From Candidatus Methanobinarius endosymbioticus (GTDB taxonomy: Archaea; Methanobacteriota; Methanobacteria; Methanobacteriales; Methanobacteriaceae), in NCBI GenBank assembly GCA_003315655.1, contig NIZT01000001.1, forward strand, positions 1 through 61,679: a stretch of DNA of 61,679 nt, read 5' to 3'. The position numbers and the translations under genes were made by a program. Under the pieces are notes generated by a model that worked only from the letters and a program-made list of their open reading frames with translations, searched no databases and was not told the origin of the DNA. The stretch's first letter is position 1; each line of letters begins with the position of its first letter. Shown piece after piece: positions 10,241-20,452 of the stretch.

Positions 10241-10539
10241 AGAAAAGCTGTAACTAGATATTGGGTAACCAAAAAACTCAGGTTAAATCATTAAAACAAA
10301 ATTATCTTTTATTGGGGGCATTGATTATTTTTTCCCATTTTTTTATTATTTTATTTCATTTTCAAATTCTTTTTTCATATATTTAATCATTTTTACTCAT
10401 TTAACTAGTTTCATTTTTTTCTTTTAGAATTAATGACTATTTTTTATAAATATAAAAGTAATATTTATTAAGTTTAATAATAAAATATAGAGATGAATGA
10501 TATACTAATAGTGTATAGAAAATAAATTGGATTGATATA
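10241..10539. other. Spacer before argB
   Basis: No gene is seen. TAACC (about 10266) and GGTTA (about 10282) form a weak hairpin just after the adhesin remnant. The rest is T-rich and then A-rich, as expected of a terminator region followed by the argB promoter. Confidence 0.3.
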
Positions 10540-11433
10540 ATGGATAATAAACCAACTAAAGCAAATCTTTTAATCGAAGCATTGCCTTATATAAAAGAAT
10601 TTCATCATAAAAAGATCATGATTAAATATGGTGGGCATGCAATGATTGATGAAGAAGCTATGAACTCTACAGCTAGAGATACAGTTTTACTTAAATATGT
10701 AGGAATAGAACCTATTGTAGTTCATGGTGGAGGGCCTGAAATTACTCGTTCTATGAATAAAATGGGTAAAGAACCTAGATTCATTAAGGGATTAAGAGTT
10801 ACTGATGAAGAAACTATGGAAATTGTAACTATGGTTTTAGTTGGTAAAATTAGTACTGACATTGTTTCTAAAATAGGATTCCATGGAGGTAAAGCTTCTG
10901 GAATTTCTGGAAAAGATAGTCAACTAATTGTAGCTTCAAAAAAAGCCCCTCACAAAATTAAAGATGATGAAACTGGGGAAGAACATGTTGTTGATTTAGG
11001 ATTGGTTGGTCAAATTGATTCATTAAATACTGAACTTCTTCAAATGTTTACTGAAAATGATTACATTCCAGTAATATCTCCTATTGGAATAGATGATAAT
11101 GGAAATACTTTAAATCTTAATGCTGATACTGTTGCTGGAGAAATAGCTGCAGAAATAGATTCTGAGAAACTAATTATTTTAACTGATGTTCCAGGTGTTC
11201 TTAAAGATCCAAAAGATCCAAAAAGCTTGATAAAGCAAATAAAAATAGATGAAGTAGATGATCTTATTAGGGATGGGATTATAAGTAGTGGAATGATTCC
11301 TAAAATAGAAACATGTGTTAAAGCTATTGAAGAGGGAGTTGAATCTGCTCATATTATTGATGGAAGAATAGAACACTCTTTACTCCTTGAAATATTCACT
11401 ACCAAAGGCATTGGTACCATGATTACTAAATAA
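10540..11433 (+). CDS. argB: Acetylglutamate kinase ArgB
   Basis: ArgB phosphorylates N-acetylglutamate with ATP, the second step of arginine synthesis. The protein is 297 residues, the normal size. Family motifs are intact: MIKYGGHAM with Lys29 for phosphate binding, VVHGGGPEI for the substrate, [28 protein letters not shown] and ILTDVPGVL. The start ATG 10540 fits the family N-terminus. It follows ~300 bases of spacer and so has its own promoter. argJ lies 7 kb upstream with only decayed genes between them, which suggests the accessory block was inserted between arginine genes or that both have been free-standing. Confidence 0.95.
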   Translation: MDNKPTKANLLIEALPYIKEFHHKKIMIKYGGHAMIDEEAMNSTARDTVLLKYVGIEPIVVHGGGPEITRSMNKMGKEPRFIKGLRVTDEETMEIVTMVLVGKISTDIVSKIGFHGGKASGISGKDSQLIVASKKAPHKIKDDETGEEHVVDLGLVGQIDSLNTELLQMFTENDYIPVISPIGIDDNGNTLNLNADTVAGEIAAEIDSEKLIILTDVPGVLKDPKDPKSLIKQIKIDEVDDLIRDGIISSGMIPKIETCVKAIEEGVESAHIIDGRIEHSLLLEIFTTKGIGTMITK

Positions 11434-11523
11434 ATTGTTCAGTGATAAATTTATAAAATTATTATTATATTATTTATTCACTTATTATTCATTTATTAAT
11501 TATTATAAACCATTGATGATATC

Positions 11524-12326
11524 ATGAAAAAAGAAACTGAATAAAATTTAGCTAAATCTCTTAGTTTTACTGGAGATGTAGGGTTACTTCCATATATGCA
11601 TTATTTATTACAAGATTTATGGGAGCTAGGAACTCCTCCTGAAGATAATGTAACTCTTTTAGATAGAAATATTTCTAATATTAAAAATCTTAAAATTATT
11701 GATTCATCTTTTGGAAAAGGTGCAGTTGACATACATATAGCTAAAAAGTTTAAAATTTTTATTAAAATGCTGGATATTGTTCCAGAATTTATTAAAACTG
11801 CAAAAGAAAAAGCTAAAGAACATGATGTTTGCGATGTTTGTGAATTTGAAGTAGAAGATGCTTCTAAAACTTTAAAAGAAGAAAAAGGAAAAAATTGGGA
11901 TTGTGTCATATTTTGTGATGCAGGAGATATTCTAGGTGATCAAAAAGAGACAATTTCTCAATTAAAGAAAATTTTATCTCCAACTAGCTATATAATATTA
12001 AATGATTCTTATCTTTCAGATACTGATTCAAGTAAACTTAGATTTAAAGGGCATGATTATATTAATCATGATGAATGGATGAAAATATTTGAAGAAGGAA
12101 TTGAAATTGTTGATTCAATTTTTGATGATAAAAAAGAAGAAGATCGTGAAAAAATGAATCTCAAATTAATTTGATAGCTAATCGTGTTTATGAATTATCT
12201 GAAAAATATCCTGAAAAGAAAGAATTATTTGAAGAATATTTACAAAGTCAAAAAAGATGAATATCATGATTTAGAATTCAATCTTATATCTCCTATATGG
12301 CTTTTAAGAAGAAAAAAAAAGAATAA
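11524..12326 (+). pseudogene. SAM-dependent methyltransferase, degraded
   Basis: The reading starts at ATG 11524 (MKKETE) and meets TAA at 11542-11544 in the same frame as the long readable part. That part holds SFTGDVGLLPYMHYLLQDLWE, the SAM-binding loop IIDSSFGKGAVDIHIAK (motif I, D-x-x-x-G-x-G), LDIVPEFIKTA and the post-motif VIFCDAGDILG. After 12174 the frame breaks (MNLKLI-stop); shifting restores LIANRVYELSEKYPEKKE, and a second shift restores EYHDLEFNLISPIWLL up to TAA near 12326. One nonsense codon plus two frameshifts. The substrate is unknown; similar genes are common in methanogens. Confidence 0.8.
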
Positions 12327-12359
12327 TTTTTTCTAATGTCTTAGATACTAAATAATTAT

Positions 12360-13400
12360 TTATATATTATTTAATTCATTAACAATTGCATTAGTCATAT
12401 CACTTGTTTTTGAATTTCCACCTAAATCTGGTGTTTTTATTTTTCCTTTTTTTAATACATTTTCAACAGCTAATCTAATTTGATTAGCATAATATTTTTC
12501 TTTTAAAAAATCCAACATCATAGCTACTGATAAAATCATAGCTATTGGATTAGCTATTCCTTGTCCTGCAATCTCTGGGGCAGATCCATGAACTGGTTCA
12601 AACAATCCGTTATCATCTCCAATATTTGCAGAAGGTGAAAATCCAAGACCTCCTACAAGTCCTGCTCCTTCATCTGAAAGAATGTCACCGTATAAATTAC
12701 TGGTAACAATAACCTGAAATTCTGCTGGTTTTGTAATTAAATACATTGCTGTAGCATCAACATAATAATCATTAGCTAATATTTGTGGATTAGTTTTAGA
12801 ATATTTATTAGCTATTTTATAGAAAGATTCTTTGAAAATTCCATCTGTTTTTTTCAAAACATTAGCTTTATGAACACAAGTAACTCTTTTTTTATTATCT
12901 TCTATAGCCTTTCTATAAGCAAAAGCACATATTCTTTCACTAGCTTCTTTAGTTATTACTTTAATGGCTTTTGCTTTTGTATTGGAATTATTTTTATTAT
13001 TTTCAATATTTTCATTTTCAATGATTTCAATTTCAGAGTATAATCCTTCAGTATTTTCTCTAACTATTAAAAAATCTAGATTTTTAAATAAAGAGTCTAC
13101 TCCTTCAAAAGATTTCACTGGACGTAAATTTGCAAAAACATCAAGCTCTTTTCTTAAAATGATTATAGGGCTCTTTTCATTGGGAGTAGATGTTGTAGCT
13201 CCATATAATGTAGCTTGGCTATTTTTAGCATTTTTAATAGTTTCTTCAGGAATTGTTGTTCCGTTTTTTTGAAAACATTCATATCCTGCTTTTCCTTCTC
13301 TAAAATTAAAATTTAAATCTAATGATTTTAAGATAGCTAGTCCGGATTCCATTACTTCTTTTCCTATACCATCTCCAGCTATGGTTGTTATCTTTCGCAT
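12360..13400 (-). CDS. Isopropylmalate / homoisocitrate dehydrogenase family protein
   Basis: A beta-decarboxylating NAD(P)-dependent dehydrogenase, 346 residues. Motifs: IAGDGIGKEV at the N-terminus, LRKELDVFANLRP (substrate arginines), LIVRENTEGLY, CVHKANVLKKTDG, VTSNLYGDILSDEGAGLVGGLG and GLFEPVHGSAPEIAGQG. Methanogens carry two such enzymes, LeuB (leucine) and AksF (homoisocitrate, for the 7-mercaptoheptanoyl part of coenzyme B). The extended TTSTPNEKSPIIILRK loop is closer to my memory of AksF, while VRENTEGLY fits LeuB, so I leave the choice open. An Asn-rich insert (about residues 127-141) lies in the loop after that motif. It is read opposite to argB and the HEAT gene. Confidence 0.85.
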   Translation of the reverse strand: MRKITTIAGDGIGKEVMESGLAILKSLDLNFNFREGKAGYECFQKNGTTIPEETIKNAKNSQATLYGATTSTPNEKSPIIILRKELDVFANLRPVKSFEGVDSLFKNLDFLIVRENTEGLYSEIEIIENENIENNKNNSNTKAKAIKVITKEASERICAFAYRKAIEDNKKRVTCVHKANVLKKTDGIFKESFYKIANKYSKTNPQILANDYYVDATAMYLITKPAEFQVIVTSNLYGDILSDEGAGLVGGLGFSPSANIGDDNGLFEPVHGSAPEIAGQGIANPIAMILSVAMMLDFLKEKYYANQIRLAVENVLKKGKIKTPDLGGNSKTSDMTNAIVNELNNI

Positions 13401-13949
13401 AAATTATCTCTCTTATCTTTTTAATTTTTTGCCTATATATTATGTTTTTATTTGTTTTTTTATTTATTTAATTGTTTATTTTAGTAAATATATGGATAGT
13501 ATGGATATGAATATACTTATAACAAACTTTCATACATTTTGTATGACTGACTAAATAATTTTAAGACTGAGTAATTTTATTTGTATAATATTATCTTCAT
13601 TATTTTATTTTAATTCTTATATTCTGAAATCATTATTATTGATATATTTTATTTTATAGAAAATTTATTTTATAAATTATAAAAAATTTACTTTATAAAA
13701 AATAGTTATTGTTCGTATCATATGAAAGTATTTATAGTAGGTATTACATATTATTAGTAAGGATAAAATAAATAAACTATAAAATTAATAAAAAATAAAT
13801 ATAATCAATAATTAATATAAAATTATATCATTAATATTATTCTTATTATAAATATTATTAAAAATTTTATTAAAATTGATATTATTTTAATAGGCTTTAA
13901 TATTATTATTAATATTTTATTTCATAAATAAACAAAGTTTAAGGGAGCC
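13401..13949. other. Divergent promoter spacer
   Basis: A 550-base spacer between two divergent genes. TCATAC (about 13530) and GTATGA (about 13540) form a small perfect hairpin with a 4-base loop. Two similar copies of GACTGAnTAA lie at about 13545 and 13565. The rest is almost pure A/T. I see no gene. Confidence 0.35.
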
Positions 13950-14429
13950 ATGATTATGAAAAGAACTATACAAGAACTTATTCAAGATTTAAATGATGTT
14001 GATGAGTTTGTTCAAGAAGAAGCTTTCGGAATTCTTGAATTAAGAGCTGAAGAATCTTTTGAGCCTTTACTTGAGGTTTTATCAACTAAAGGAATTAATA
14101 AAGATATAAAACAGTCTTCTGTAAAACTTTTAGGAATTATTGGAAATGATAAAGCTATTGATTCTTTAATAGCTACTTTAAAAGATAATAATAAGTTAGT
14201 AAGACGTGAAGCATCTACTGCACTAAGTCGTATGGGGGATAAAGCTGTCGAACCTCTTATCGATATTCTCAATGATGAAGATTGGAGAGTAAGGGGAGCA
14301 GCTGCATGGACATTAGGTAAAATAGGAGATAAACATGCTATAGAACCTTTAAAATCTATTTTAGATGATGAAAGTGGATTTGTACGTAGTGGTGCTAAAT
14401 ATGCTGTAGATAATATAGAAAATAGTTAA
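13950..14429 (+). CDS. HEAT-repeat (PBS lyase-like) protein
   Basis: A 159-residue protein made of tandem helical pairs. Repeats of the type AIDSLIATLKDNNKLVRREA, AVEPLIDILNDEDWRVRGAA and AIEPLKSILDDESGFVRSGA follow at ~31-residue spacing, which is the PBS-lyase HEAT-like pattern; about five repeats fill the protein. Such proteins are scaffolds for protein-protein contacts, and no catalytic residues are expected. A GGGAG site precedes ATG 13950 (a second ATG follows two codons later). It is a free-standing gene with long spacers on both sides. Confidence 0.85.
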   Translation: MIMKRTIQELIQDLNDVDEFVQEEAFGILELRAEESFEPLLEVLSTKGINKDIKQSSVKLLGIIGNDKAIDSLIATLKDNNKLVRREASTALSRMGDKAVEPLIDILNDEDWRVRGAAAWTLGKIGDKHAIEPLKSILDDESGFVRSGAKYAVDNIENS

Positions 14430-14705
14430 CAATAATGATTTATAAATCATTTATTAATTATTAAATCATTTATTTATTATTTTTATTATAAAATTTATCA
14501 TTTTGATATTTTTATTTTAAATTATTTTTGTAATTATTTCTGTATTTTTATATTTATTTTTAATTTTAAATTATTCTCATTTATTCACGTCTAACTACTG
14601 TAATATTTTTATTATTTTTTAATTTTTTTAAACAATTTTGAAAAATGATGATTTATTTTTTATGAATTTTCAGAAAAACAGTATAGTCGGAAATAATATT
14701 CCGGC

Positions 14706-14723
14706 ATGTTTATATATAAACAT
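14706..14723. promoter_or_regulatory. Palindromic TATA promoter
   Basis: The 18 bases ATGTTTATATATAAACAT form a perfect palindrome and contain the archaeal TATA box TTTATATA. Its centre lies 25 bases before the first helix of the RNA candidate at 14740, the expected distance to a transcription start. Being symmetric, it could also drive transcription to the left. Confidence 0.5.
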
Positions 14724-14739
14724 ACCCTATATAATTGCT

Positions 14740-14813
14740 GATAATTACCATGATATCTTATCATAAGATTGATGAAAGATAATTATCTTCTTAAATTATC
14801 TTAATTGTTTTTT
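14740..14813 (+). ncRNA. Candidate small RNA with two nested helices
   Basis: The outer helix is GATAATTA (14740-14747) with TAATTATC (14780-14787). The inner helix is ATCTTA (14755-14760) with TAAGAT (14764-14769), loop TCA. A TTGATGA stretch resembling box C of C/D RNAs follows the inner helix, but I see no box D at the right place, so a C/D RNA is not supported. A run of seven T residues near 14808-14813 could end the transcript. The promoter is the palindromic TATA just upstream. Confidence 0.4.
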
Positions 14814-15110
14814 TAGCTATTGATTTATATAAAATATCTATTAAATTCTTTATAAAAAGTTAATTTAATAATTTTCAATATATTTTAATTAATATCTGAA
14901 TTTCTATAGATTTTTTTGTATTAAAAAAGTTTTTAAATTATTAAAAACATAATTTTAGCATTATAATTATATATTTATACAATTAGTCAATTTTTGAATT
15001 GTATTTATTATAATATTGTATTTATTATAATCTAATAATTTTATACTAAATTTATTTAAAATAATATTATTAAATAATATTAATACTTATAAATCTCAAG
15101 GAATTTTAAA

Positions 15111-15716
15111 ATGATCAAAATAGGAATATTGAATCTACAAGGAGCAGTTAGTGAACATCTTGACATGACTCTAAAAGCTATTGATAAACTGGATAAAAAA
15201 AATGAGATTACTGTTATTGGAGTAAGATACGCTGATGAAGTATCTGAATGTGATGGTCTTATAATTTCTGGTGGAGAAAGTACTGTTATTGGTAAGCTTA
15301 TTAAAGAAAGACAAATTGACAAAGCAATTAAAGAAAAAAAAATTCCAATATTTGGAACTTGTGCAGGTATGGTTATTCTTTCTAAAAAAACTGACTATGA
15401 TCAAGATATTCTAGAAATAATGGATATTGAAGTTAGTAGAAATTCTTTTGGAAGACAAAGAAACTCATTTGAAAATGAAATTAAGATATTTGGAGATAGT
15501 TATTCTGGTGTTTTTATTAGAGCACCTTCTGTTTCAAAAATATTAAATGAAAATAATGAACTTGAAATTTTATCTGAACTCGATAATAATATTATAGCTG
15601 TTAAACAAGGAAATAATATTGCAATGTCTTTTCATCCAGAACTCACTAATGATACACGTTTACATGAGTATTATCTAAGTGAAATTTTAAAATTAAATAA
15701 ATCAAACAGAGATTAG
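15111..15716 (+). CDS. pdxT: Pyridoxal 5'-phosphate synthase glutaminase subunit PdxT
   Basis: PdxT hydrolyses glutamine and passes ammonia to PdxS, which makes pyridoxal phosphate (vitamin B6). The protein is 201 residues, normal for the family. The class I amidotransferase triad is visible: Cys84 in FGTCAGM, His175 and Glu177 in MSFHPEL. The oxyanion region is LIISGGEST and the N-terminus reads MIKIGILNLQGAVSEH. No pdxS is in the window. The gene is intact although the glutamate synthase genes that follow, also glutamine users, are broken. Confidence 0.95.
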   Translation: MIKIGILNLQGAVSEHLDMTLKAIDKLDKKNEITVIGVRYADEVSECDGLIISGGESTVIGKLIKERQIDKAIKEKKIPIFGTCAGMVILSKKTDYDQDILEIMDIEVSRNSFGRQRNSFENEIKIFGDSYSGVFIRAPSVSKILNENNELEILSELDNNIIAVKQGNNIAMSFHPELTNDTRLHEYYLSEILKLNKSNRD

Positions 15717-15953
15717 TGATTAAATAAAAATTATTTTCAATATAAATTAATATATTAAATATAAACAAGCTTTAAATAATTGACTTTTAAATAATTAATT
15801 TTTAAAATAACTGGCTATTACATAATTAATAGGCTATTAAATAATTAATCTTTAAATAATATATATTAAATAATAAATTTATAATAAATTTAAACAATTA
15901 ATTTAAAAATAATCATATTTATTAAAATAAAAATAAAATAGGAGGGATTTCAA

Positions 15954-16916
15954 TTGTGTGGAATAGCTGGAATCGTATATAAAGATAAAAAATTACATAA
16001 TGCTGGAGATGATATGACGAAGATGTTGCATGCTCTCCAACATAAAGGACCTGGATTCTGCAGGTTTTGCAATTTATGGTGGAATGGGTCTTGAAAATAA
16101 TGAATATATATTAAATATTCAAGTAGCTGATAAACAAGGTTTACTTCATACTGTTCAAGATGCTATCAATGTTAAAACTCCTATTAAAGAAGATGAAATC
16201 ATACCTTCTGTTGATGATTCATTTATTTACAAATGTAAAATTACTCTAGATGATTTCAATGATTTGAAACTTCTTATCACAAGCATTGATAATATTGGGG
16301 ATATGATGGGTAATAATAATGTTTGTACAGCTAATGCAGATAATGATGTCATTGTATTAAATGGAAGTCATTTTTTCAGATGATTAAGGATGTTGGTTCT
16401 GTTTATGAAATAGCTGACCTTTATAATACAATGAATGTAAAAGGTACTCATTCTATTGGCCATACTAGATTTTCAACTGAAAGTAATGTAGATCGTTATC
16501 ATGCTCATCCATTTCAAACATACATTGTAAAAGATATTATAGTTGCTCATAATGGTCAAATTACCAATTATTGGAAAATAAGAGATCTTTTAGAAAGAAA
16601 AGGACATAAATTTGAGACTAATAATGATACTGAATGTCTTGTTCACTATATTGCAGATAAATTAGATACTGGTTACTCTCTTGAAGAAGCCTTAGAACAA
16701 TCTGTTGAAGACATGGATGGTCCATTTTCTTATATAATTGGAACTCCTCAAGGAATTGGAATAAGCAAAAATAAATTAGGGTCGCGTCCAGGAATAATGG
16801 CTGAAAATGATAATGTTTTTACTATAGCTTCTGAAGAAATAGCTCTTCACGAAGTTATGGATACTCGTATTGTAGAACAAATCTCTCCTGGTGAAGTAAG
16901 GGTTTATGAATTATAG
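15954..16916 (+). pseudogene. Glutamate synthase glutaminase-domain subunit, degraded
   Basis: The class II amidotransferase subunit of the split archaeal glutamate synthase. It starts at TTG 15954 behind GGAGGG so that Cys2 of (M)CGIAGIVYK is the N-terminal nucleophile. An extra G near 16051 turns HKGPDSAGFAIYGG into a shifted frame. A second one-base change in the T-run near 16372 breaks NGSHFF; the downstream frame continues as [38 protein letters not shown] and [13 protein letters not shown] to TAG at 16914. Two frameshifts separate three otherwise well-preserved pieces, so decay looks recent. Confidence 0.85.
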
Positions 16917-16927
16917 GAGTGTTATAT

Positions 16928-17713
16928 ATGGTTTCAAATAATTCAAATAAAAAATCTAGTAAAAAATCGAATAATAATGATCATAATAATAATCCTAATT
17001 ATCATGAAAATCAAATTTTTGAATTAGATTTTTCATCTATGACTCCAAGAGAAGCTAATCAAAAAATCAAAAAAATAGCTAGCCAATATAACAAAATAAT
17101 GATAAAAAATCCTAATGCTATGCATTATCTTGTTGCAGGACTTACTGAAAATACCCAAATTGAGATAAAAGGGTCTGCTGGTTATTTTGCTGGAACTATG
17201 CTTGATAAAACTCACCTATAATTCATGGAAATGCTGGTTGGTTTGTTGGAGATAACATGACTGGTGGAAAAATTATTGTTAATGGATCTGCTGGTGATGG
17301 TGCAGGACAAGGAATTTATGGTGGAACATTAGTTGTTAAAAATAATATAGGGTCCCGTACTGGTGAAATAATGAAAAATGGCACTTTTGTCATTGGTGGA
17401 AATTCTGGATTTATGACAGGAATTTTCATGATGGGTGGCCGTATTATTGTTTCAGGTGATCTAGGTAAAGATGCTGGAGAATCTATTATAAGAGGAGTTA
17501 TTTATGTTAGAGGTTCAATTGAAAGTTTAGGTCAAAATGCTAAACTTGTAGATATTGATGAGAATGATTATTACTGAACTTAAAAACACTCTAAATAGTC
17601 ATGATTTTAATTTAAATGATGATGATTATAAAAATTTTTAAAAAATAATTCCTAAAAGTAAAAGACCATTTTATGGTAATGAAGAGGAAGAAGATTGGTA
17701 TTGTGAATCATAA
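16928..17713 (+). pseudogene. Glutamate synthase GXGXG-domain subunit, degraded
   Basis: The alpha-subunit C-terminal beta-helix (GXGXG) domain of glutamate synthase as a separate gene. It starts at ATG 16928 with AGGAGTG upstream, 11 bases after the glutaminase remnant. Readable parts: FSSMTPREANQKIKK, then KGSAGYFAGTMLDKTH, a one-base loss near 17217, then HGNAGWFVGDNMTGGKII, NGSAGDGAGQGIYGG and GGNSGFMTGIFMMGGRI. An extra base near 17572 ends the frame at DENDYY; the shifted frame gives ITELKNTLNSHDFNLNDD. TAA near 17639 then interrupts KNF/KIIPKSKRPFYG, which runs to TAA 17711-17713. Two frameshifts and one nonsense codon. Confidence 0.85.
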
Positions 17714-17912
17714 TTAGGGGTTATTATGAATAATAACTATTAAATAATATATAATATGAAAATAAGTAATTAAATAAGTAATTAATAATTAATTAGGATA
17801 TAGAATTTAAATAAATAATTAGAATATCTAATTAAAATATGTAATAATATATCTGATTATAAAATAATAACAATACTAAAATAATTGATTAAAAAATTAA
17901 TAGGAGGAGTTT

Positions 17913-19393
17913 ATGCTTTTTAAAGTTGAAAAAGACTTAATGTTGTGTAAAAGAAGTTTTGATCGCCAAGGATGTTGTTGGTACTTGTGTGATGATAGAG
18001 ATGAGAATATTTGTACTAAATGTTACTTATGTTCAAATAATTGTCCTCATGGAGTTTATGAAATGATTAAGGATGATCCTTATCCAGTTCATAGTAAAAA
18101 TTGTGTTGGTTGTAGGATTTGTGAAGAAATGTGTCCTAATAATGCAATAAGTGTTAATGCTATATCTGAAGATAAACGAGGAACATAGTCTTATGGAACT
18201 ATGAATGAAATTTCTAGAAGGCTAATGTTGGTTCTTATAAAATTAGAAGTACAGGATCTACTAGGATTCTTCCAACTTTTGATGATTTAGGTTATTACTC
18301 CTGCTCAAATTTCAAAGCATCCTATTGATAAATATCGTGAACCTTGTGGTACTAATGTTGTTCTTGGAAGTAGATTTGCTGAAAAACCACTGAACTTGAA
18401 ACACCTATTATGATTGGAGTAATGTCATTTGGAGCTCTTAGTAAAGAATCTAAAATGGTATTAGCTATTGGTTTTACTCTCGCTGGAACAGCTGCAAGCA
18501 CTGGTGAAGGTGGAATGCTTCCTGAAGAAAGAAAATTAGCTAATAAATTAATTGCTCAATATGCCTCTGGCAGTTTTGGTGTGTCTGCAGACTATCTAAA
18601 TTCTGCGGATGTTGTTGAGATTAAAATAGGTCAAGGTGCTAAATCGGGGATGGGTGGACATTTATTGGTAGAAAAAGTGACTGCAGAAGTTTCAAAAATT
18701 AGAAATATTCCAGAAGGATCTGATGCTCTTTCACCAGCTAGCTATATGGATATAGTGGATCCTGAAGATTTAAGCATGAAAATATCTCAACTTAGGGAAA
18801 TCAATAATTGGCAAGTTCCTATTATGGTTAAATTTGCTGTAGGTCGTGTTACATCTGATGTAAAGATAGCTGCTAAAGGTGGAGCTGATATTATTGTTGT
18901 TGATTGTATGTAAGGGGGTACTGGTGCAGGACCAGATGTTATTATGGAACATACTGGAATTCCAACTCTTGCAGCTATTATTGAAGTTGATAAAGCTCTT
19001 AAAGAAGTCAATCTTAGAAGTACTGTTAATCTCGTTGCTGGTGGAGGAATTAGAAATGGTGTTGATTTAGCTAAAACTATAGCTCTTGGTGCAGATGCTG
19101 TTTATATAACTACCTCTGTTCTTATATCTATTGGCTGTAAAACTTGTCAAATGTGCTTTAAAGGAAATTGTAGAAAAGGTATAGCTACTCAAGATATGAC
19201 TTTAAGACACAGACTTAATTATAAAGAAAGAGGAATTGATGTTGGTAGATATATTAAAGTTATGACTGAAGAAGCTTGTATGTTAGTTCAACAAGGTGGA
19301 AACACTCATATTAGTAAAATCGAGAAACAAGATATAAAATCATTATCTTTAGAAGCTAGTGCTTTAACTGGTGTTGAGATGGCTGGATCTTGA
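17913..19393 (+). pseudogene. gltB: Glutamate synthase FMN/ferredoxin-domain subunit, degraded
   Basis: The catalytic subunit that would make glutamate from 2-oxoglutarate and ammonia. It starts at ATG 17913 behind AGGAGG. Two 4Fe-4S ferredoxin motifs survive (CTKCYLCSNNCPHG and CVGCRICEEMCPNN). The FMN domain is readable as GVMSFGALSKESK, GEGGMLPEERK, SGMGGHLLVEKV and [13 protein letters not shown], and the later Cys cluster as [13 protein letters not shown]. Lesions: TAG at 18186-18188 replacing a Trp after DKRGT, frameshifts near 18221, 18289 and 18391, and TAA at 18911-18913 replacing Gln in DCM-GGTGAG. Five lesions, so clearly dead. Confidence 0.9.
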
Positions 19394-19752
19394 AATCATA
19401 GCTTCTAAATTTTCTATTTTATATTTTTTAATTAAATTTTAATTTTTTATTGGTATTGATTTATTTTTTATATTTTTAATAAATCACGAATATTCTGAAT
19501 AATCTTGATATTAAGATAAAAATTTATATAGTTTTCAATTTAACAATAATATATCTAGAAAATAGATAAATAAATTAATTATTATTAGGTATAATAAATT
19601 GAGAATTAATTTTTAAAATAAATTATATATATTTTAAATATTTAGATTAATATGCCATTATAAATATAATTAATAATAGTTTAAAGTGATTATGTAAACT
19701 CTTTATCTATTATATAATTTAATTAACATTTTTAGATATAAAGGTAAATAAA
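19394..19752. other. Spacer with an unassigned TATA box
   Basis: No gene is seen. AAAAATTTATATAG at about 19517-19530 is a near-perfect archaeal TATA element. About 25 bases on, TATCTA-GAAAA-TAGATA (about 19552-19568) forms a hairpin. The next gene remnant starts only at 19753, so the transcript would have a long leader. Confidence 0.35.
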
Positions 19753-20452
19753 ATGGAAGCATTTATGTTAAAAAAACCTTGCAAAGCCCAAAATTTAAAA
19801 ATCAATGAGATAAATTGTCAAAAAATAAAGCCTGGTCATGTATTAGTAAAAATAAAAGCTTTTGGCATTAATAGATCTGAAATTTATACAAAAAGGGGCG
19901 ATTCTCCAAATGTTAAATTTCCTAGAGTAATTGGTATAGAATTAGCTGGTGAAATTTTTGATGCTTCTAATAGTAATTTTAAAAAGGAGAAAAAGTAACA
20001 TCGCTCATGAAAGGTTTAGGTAAAGATTTTAATGGGAGTTATGCAGAATATGCTCTTATACCAACTAAACAATTTTATTCTGTAGATATGGATATGGAAT
20101 GGATTGATTTAGCGACTATCCCAGAAACATATTATACTGCTTATGGATCTCTTTTTAAATCACTAAAAATAAAAACTAATGAATCAAGTCTTATAAGAGG
20201 AGGAACTAGTTCAGTTGGTATTACAGCTCTTCAATTTGCTAAAGAATTAAAAGTGGATATTATTTCAACAAAAAGAAACCCAAATAAAATAAAATTATTA
20301 AAAGATTTAGGAGCTGAAAATGTTATAATTGATGATGAAAATTTAGAATCAAATTTATTTTATCTATTTCCGGTGTTAATAATATTTTAGAATTAATCGA
20401 GGCTAAAACTGTAAAAAATTCATTAAAAGTAATAAATTTTTCTAAAATATAA
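19753..20452 (+). pseudogene. Zinc-type alcohol dehydrogenase / quinone oxidoreductase, degraded
   Basis: An MDR-superfamily oxidoreductase remnant. Part one (19753-19998) reads MEAFMLKKPCKAQNLKINEI, GHVLVKIKAFGINRSEIYTKRG and FPRVIGIELAGEI, the GroES-like domain. A one-base loss near 19987 breaks FKK/GEKVTSLM. Part two (20007-20390) holds FNGSYAEYALIP, IPETYYTAYGSLF, the nucleotide-binding IRGGTSSVGITALQFAK and GAENVIIDD. Another shift near 20367 leads to SGVNNILELIEAKTVKNS and an early stop at 20450-20452, so about 80 C-terminal residues of the usual ~330 are missing. The substrate is unknown. Confidence 0.85.

Larger units (their letters stand above)
14430..15110. other. Spacer holding a candidate small RNA unit
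   Basis: No protein gene is seen. The middle part, about 14688-14813, contains a CGGAA/TTCCG hairpin (14688-14703), a palindromic TATA element and a two-helix RNA candidate, described separately. The rest is A/T-only sequence. Confidence 0.5.

Noticed and set aside
13530-13546. TCATAC/GTATGA as a nickel-regulator site
   Set aside because: The half-sites are in the opposite order and far too close (4 bases) compared with known NikR operators; the neighbours are not metal genes.
14643-14787. C/D box guide RNA
   Set aside because: ATGATGA and TTGATGA stretches resemble box C, but no CTGA box D lies at a suitable distance after them.
3667-20452. A changed genetic code that would read the stops through
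   Set aside because: All three stop codons interrupt dead genes, many lesions are frameshifts, and intact genes use the same stops at their ends.
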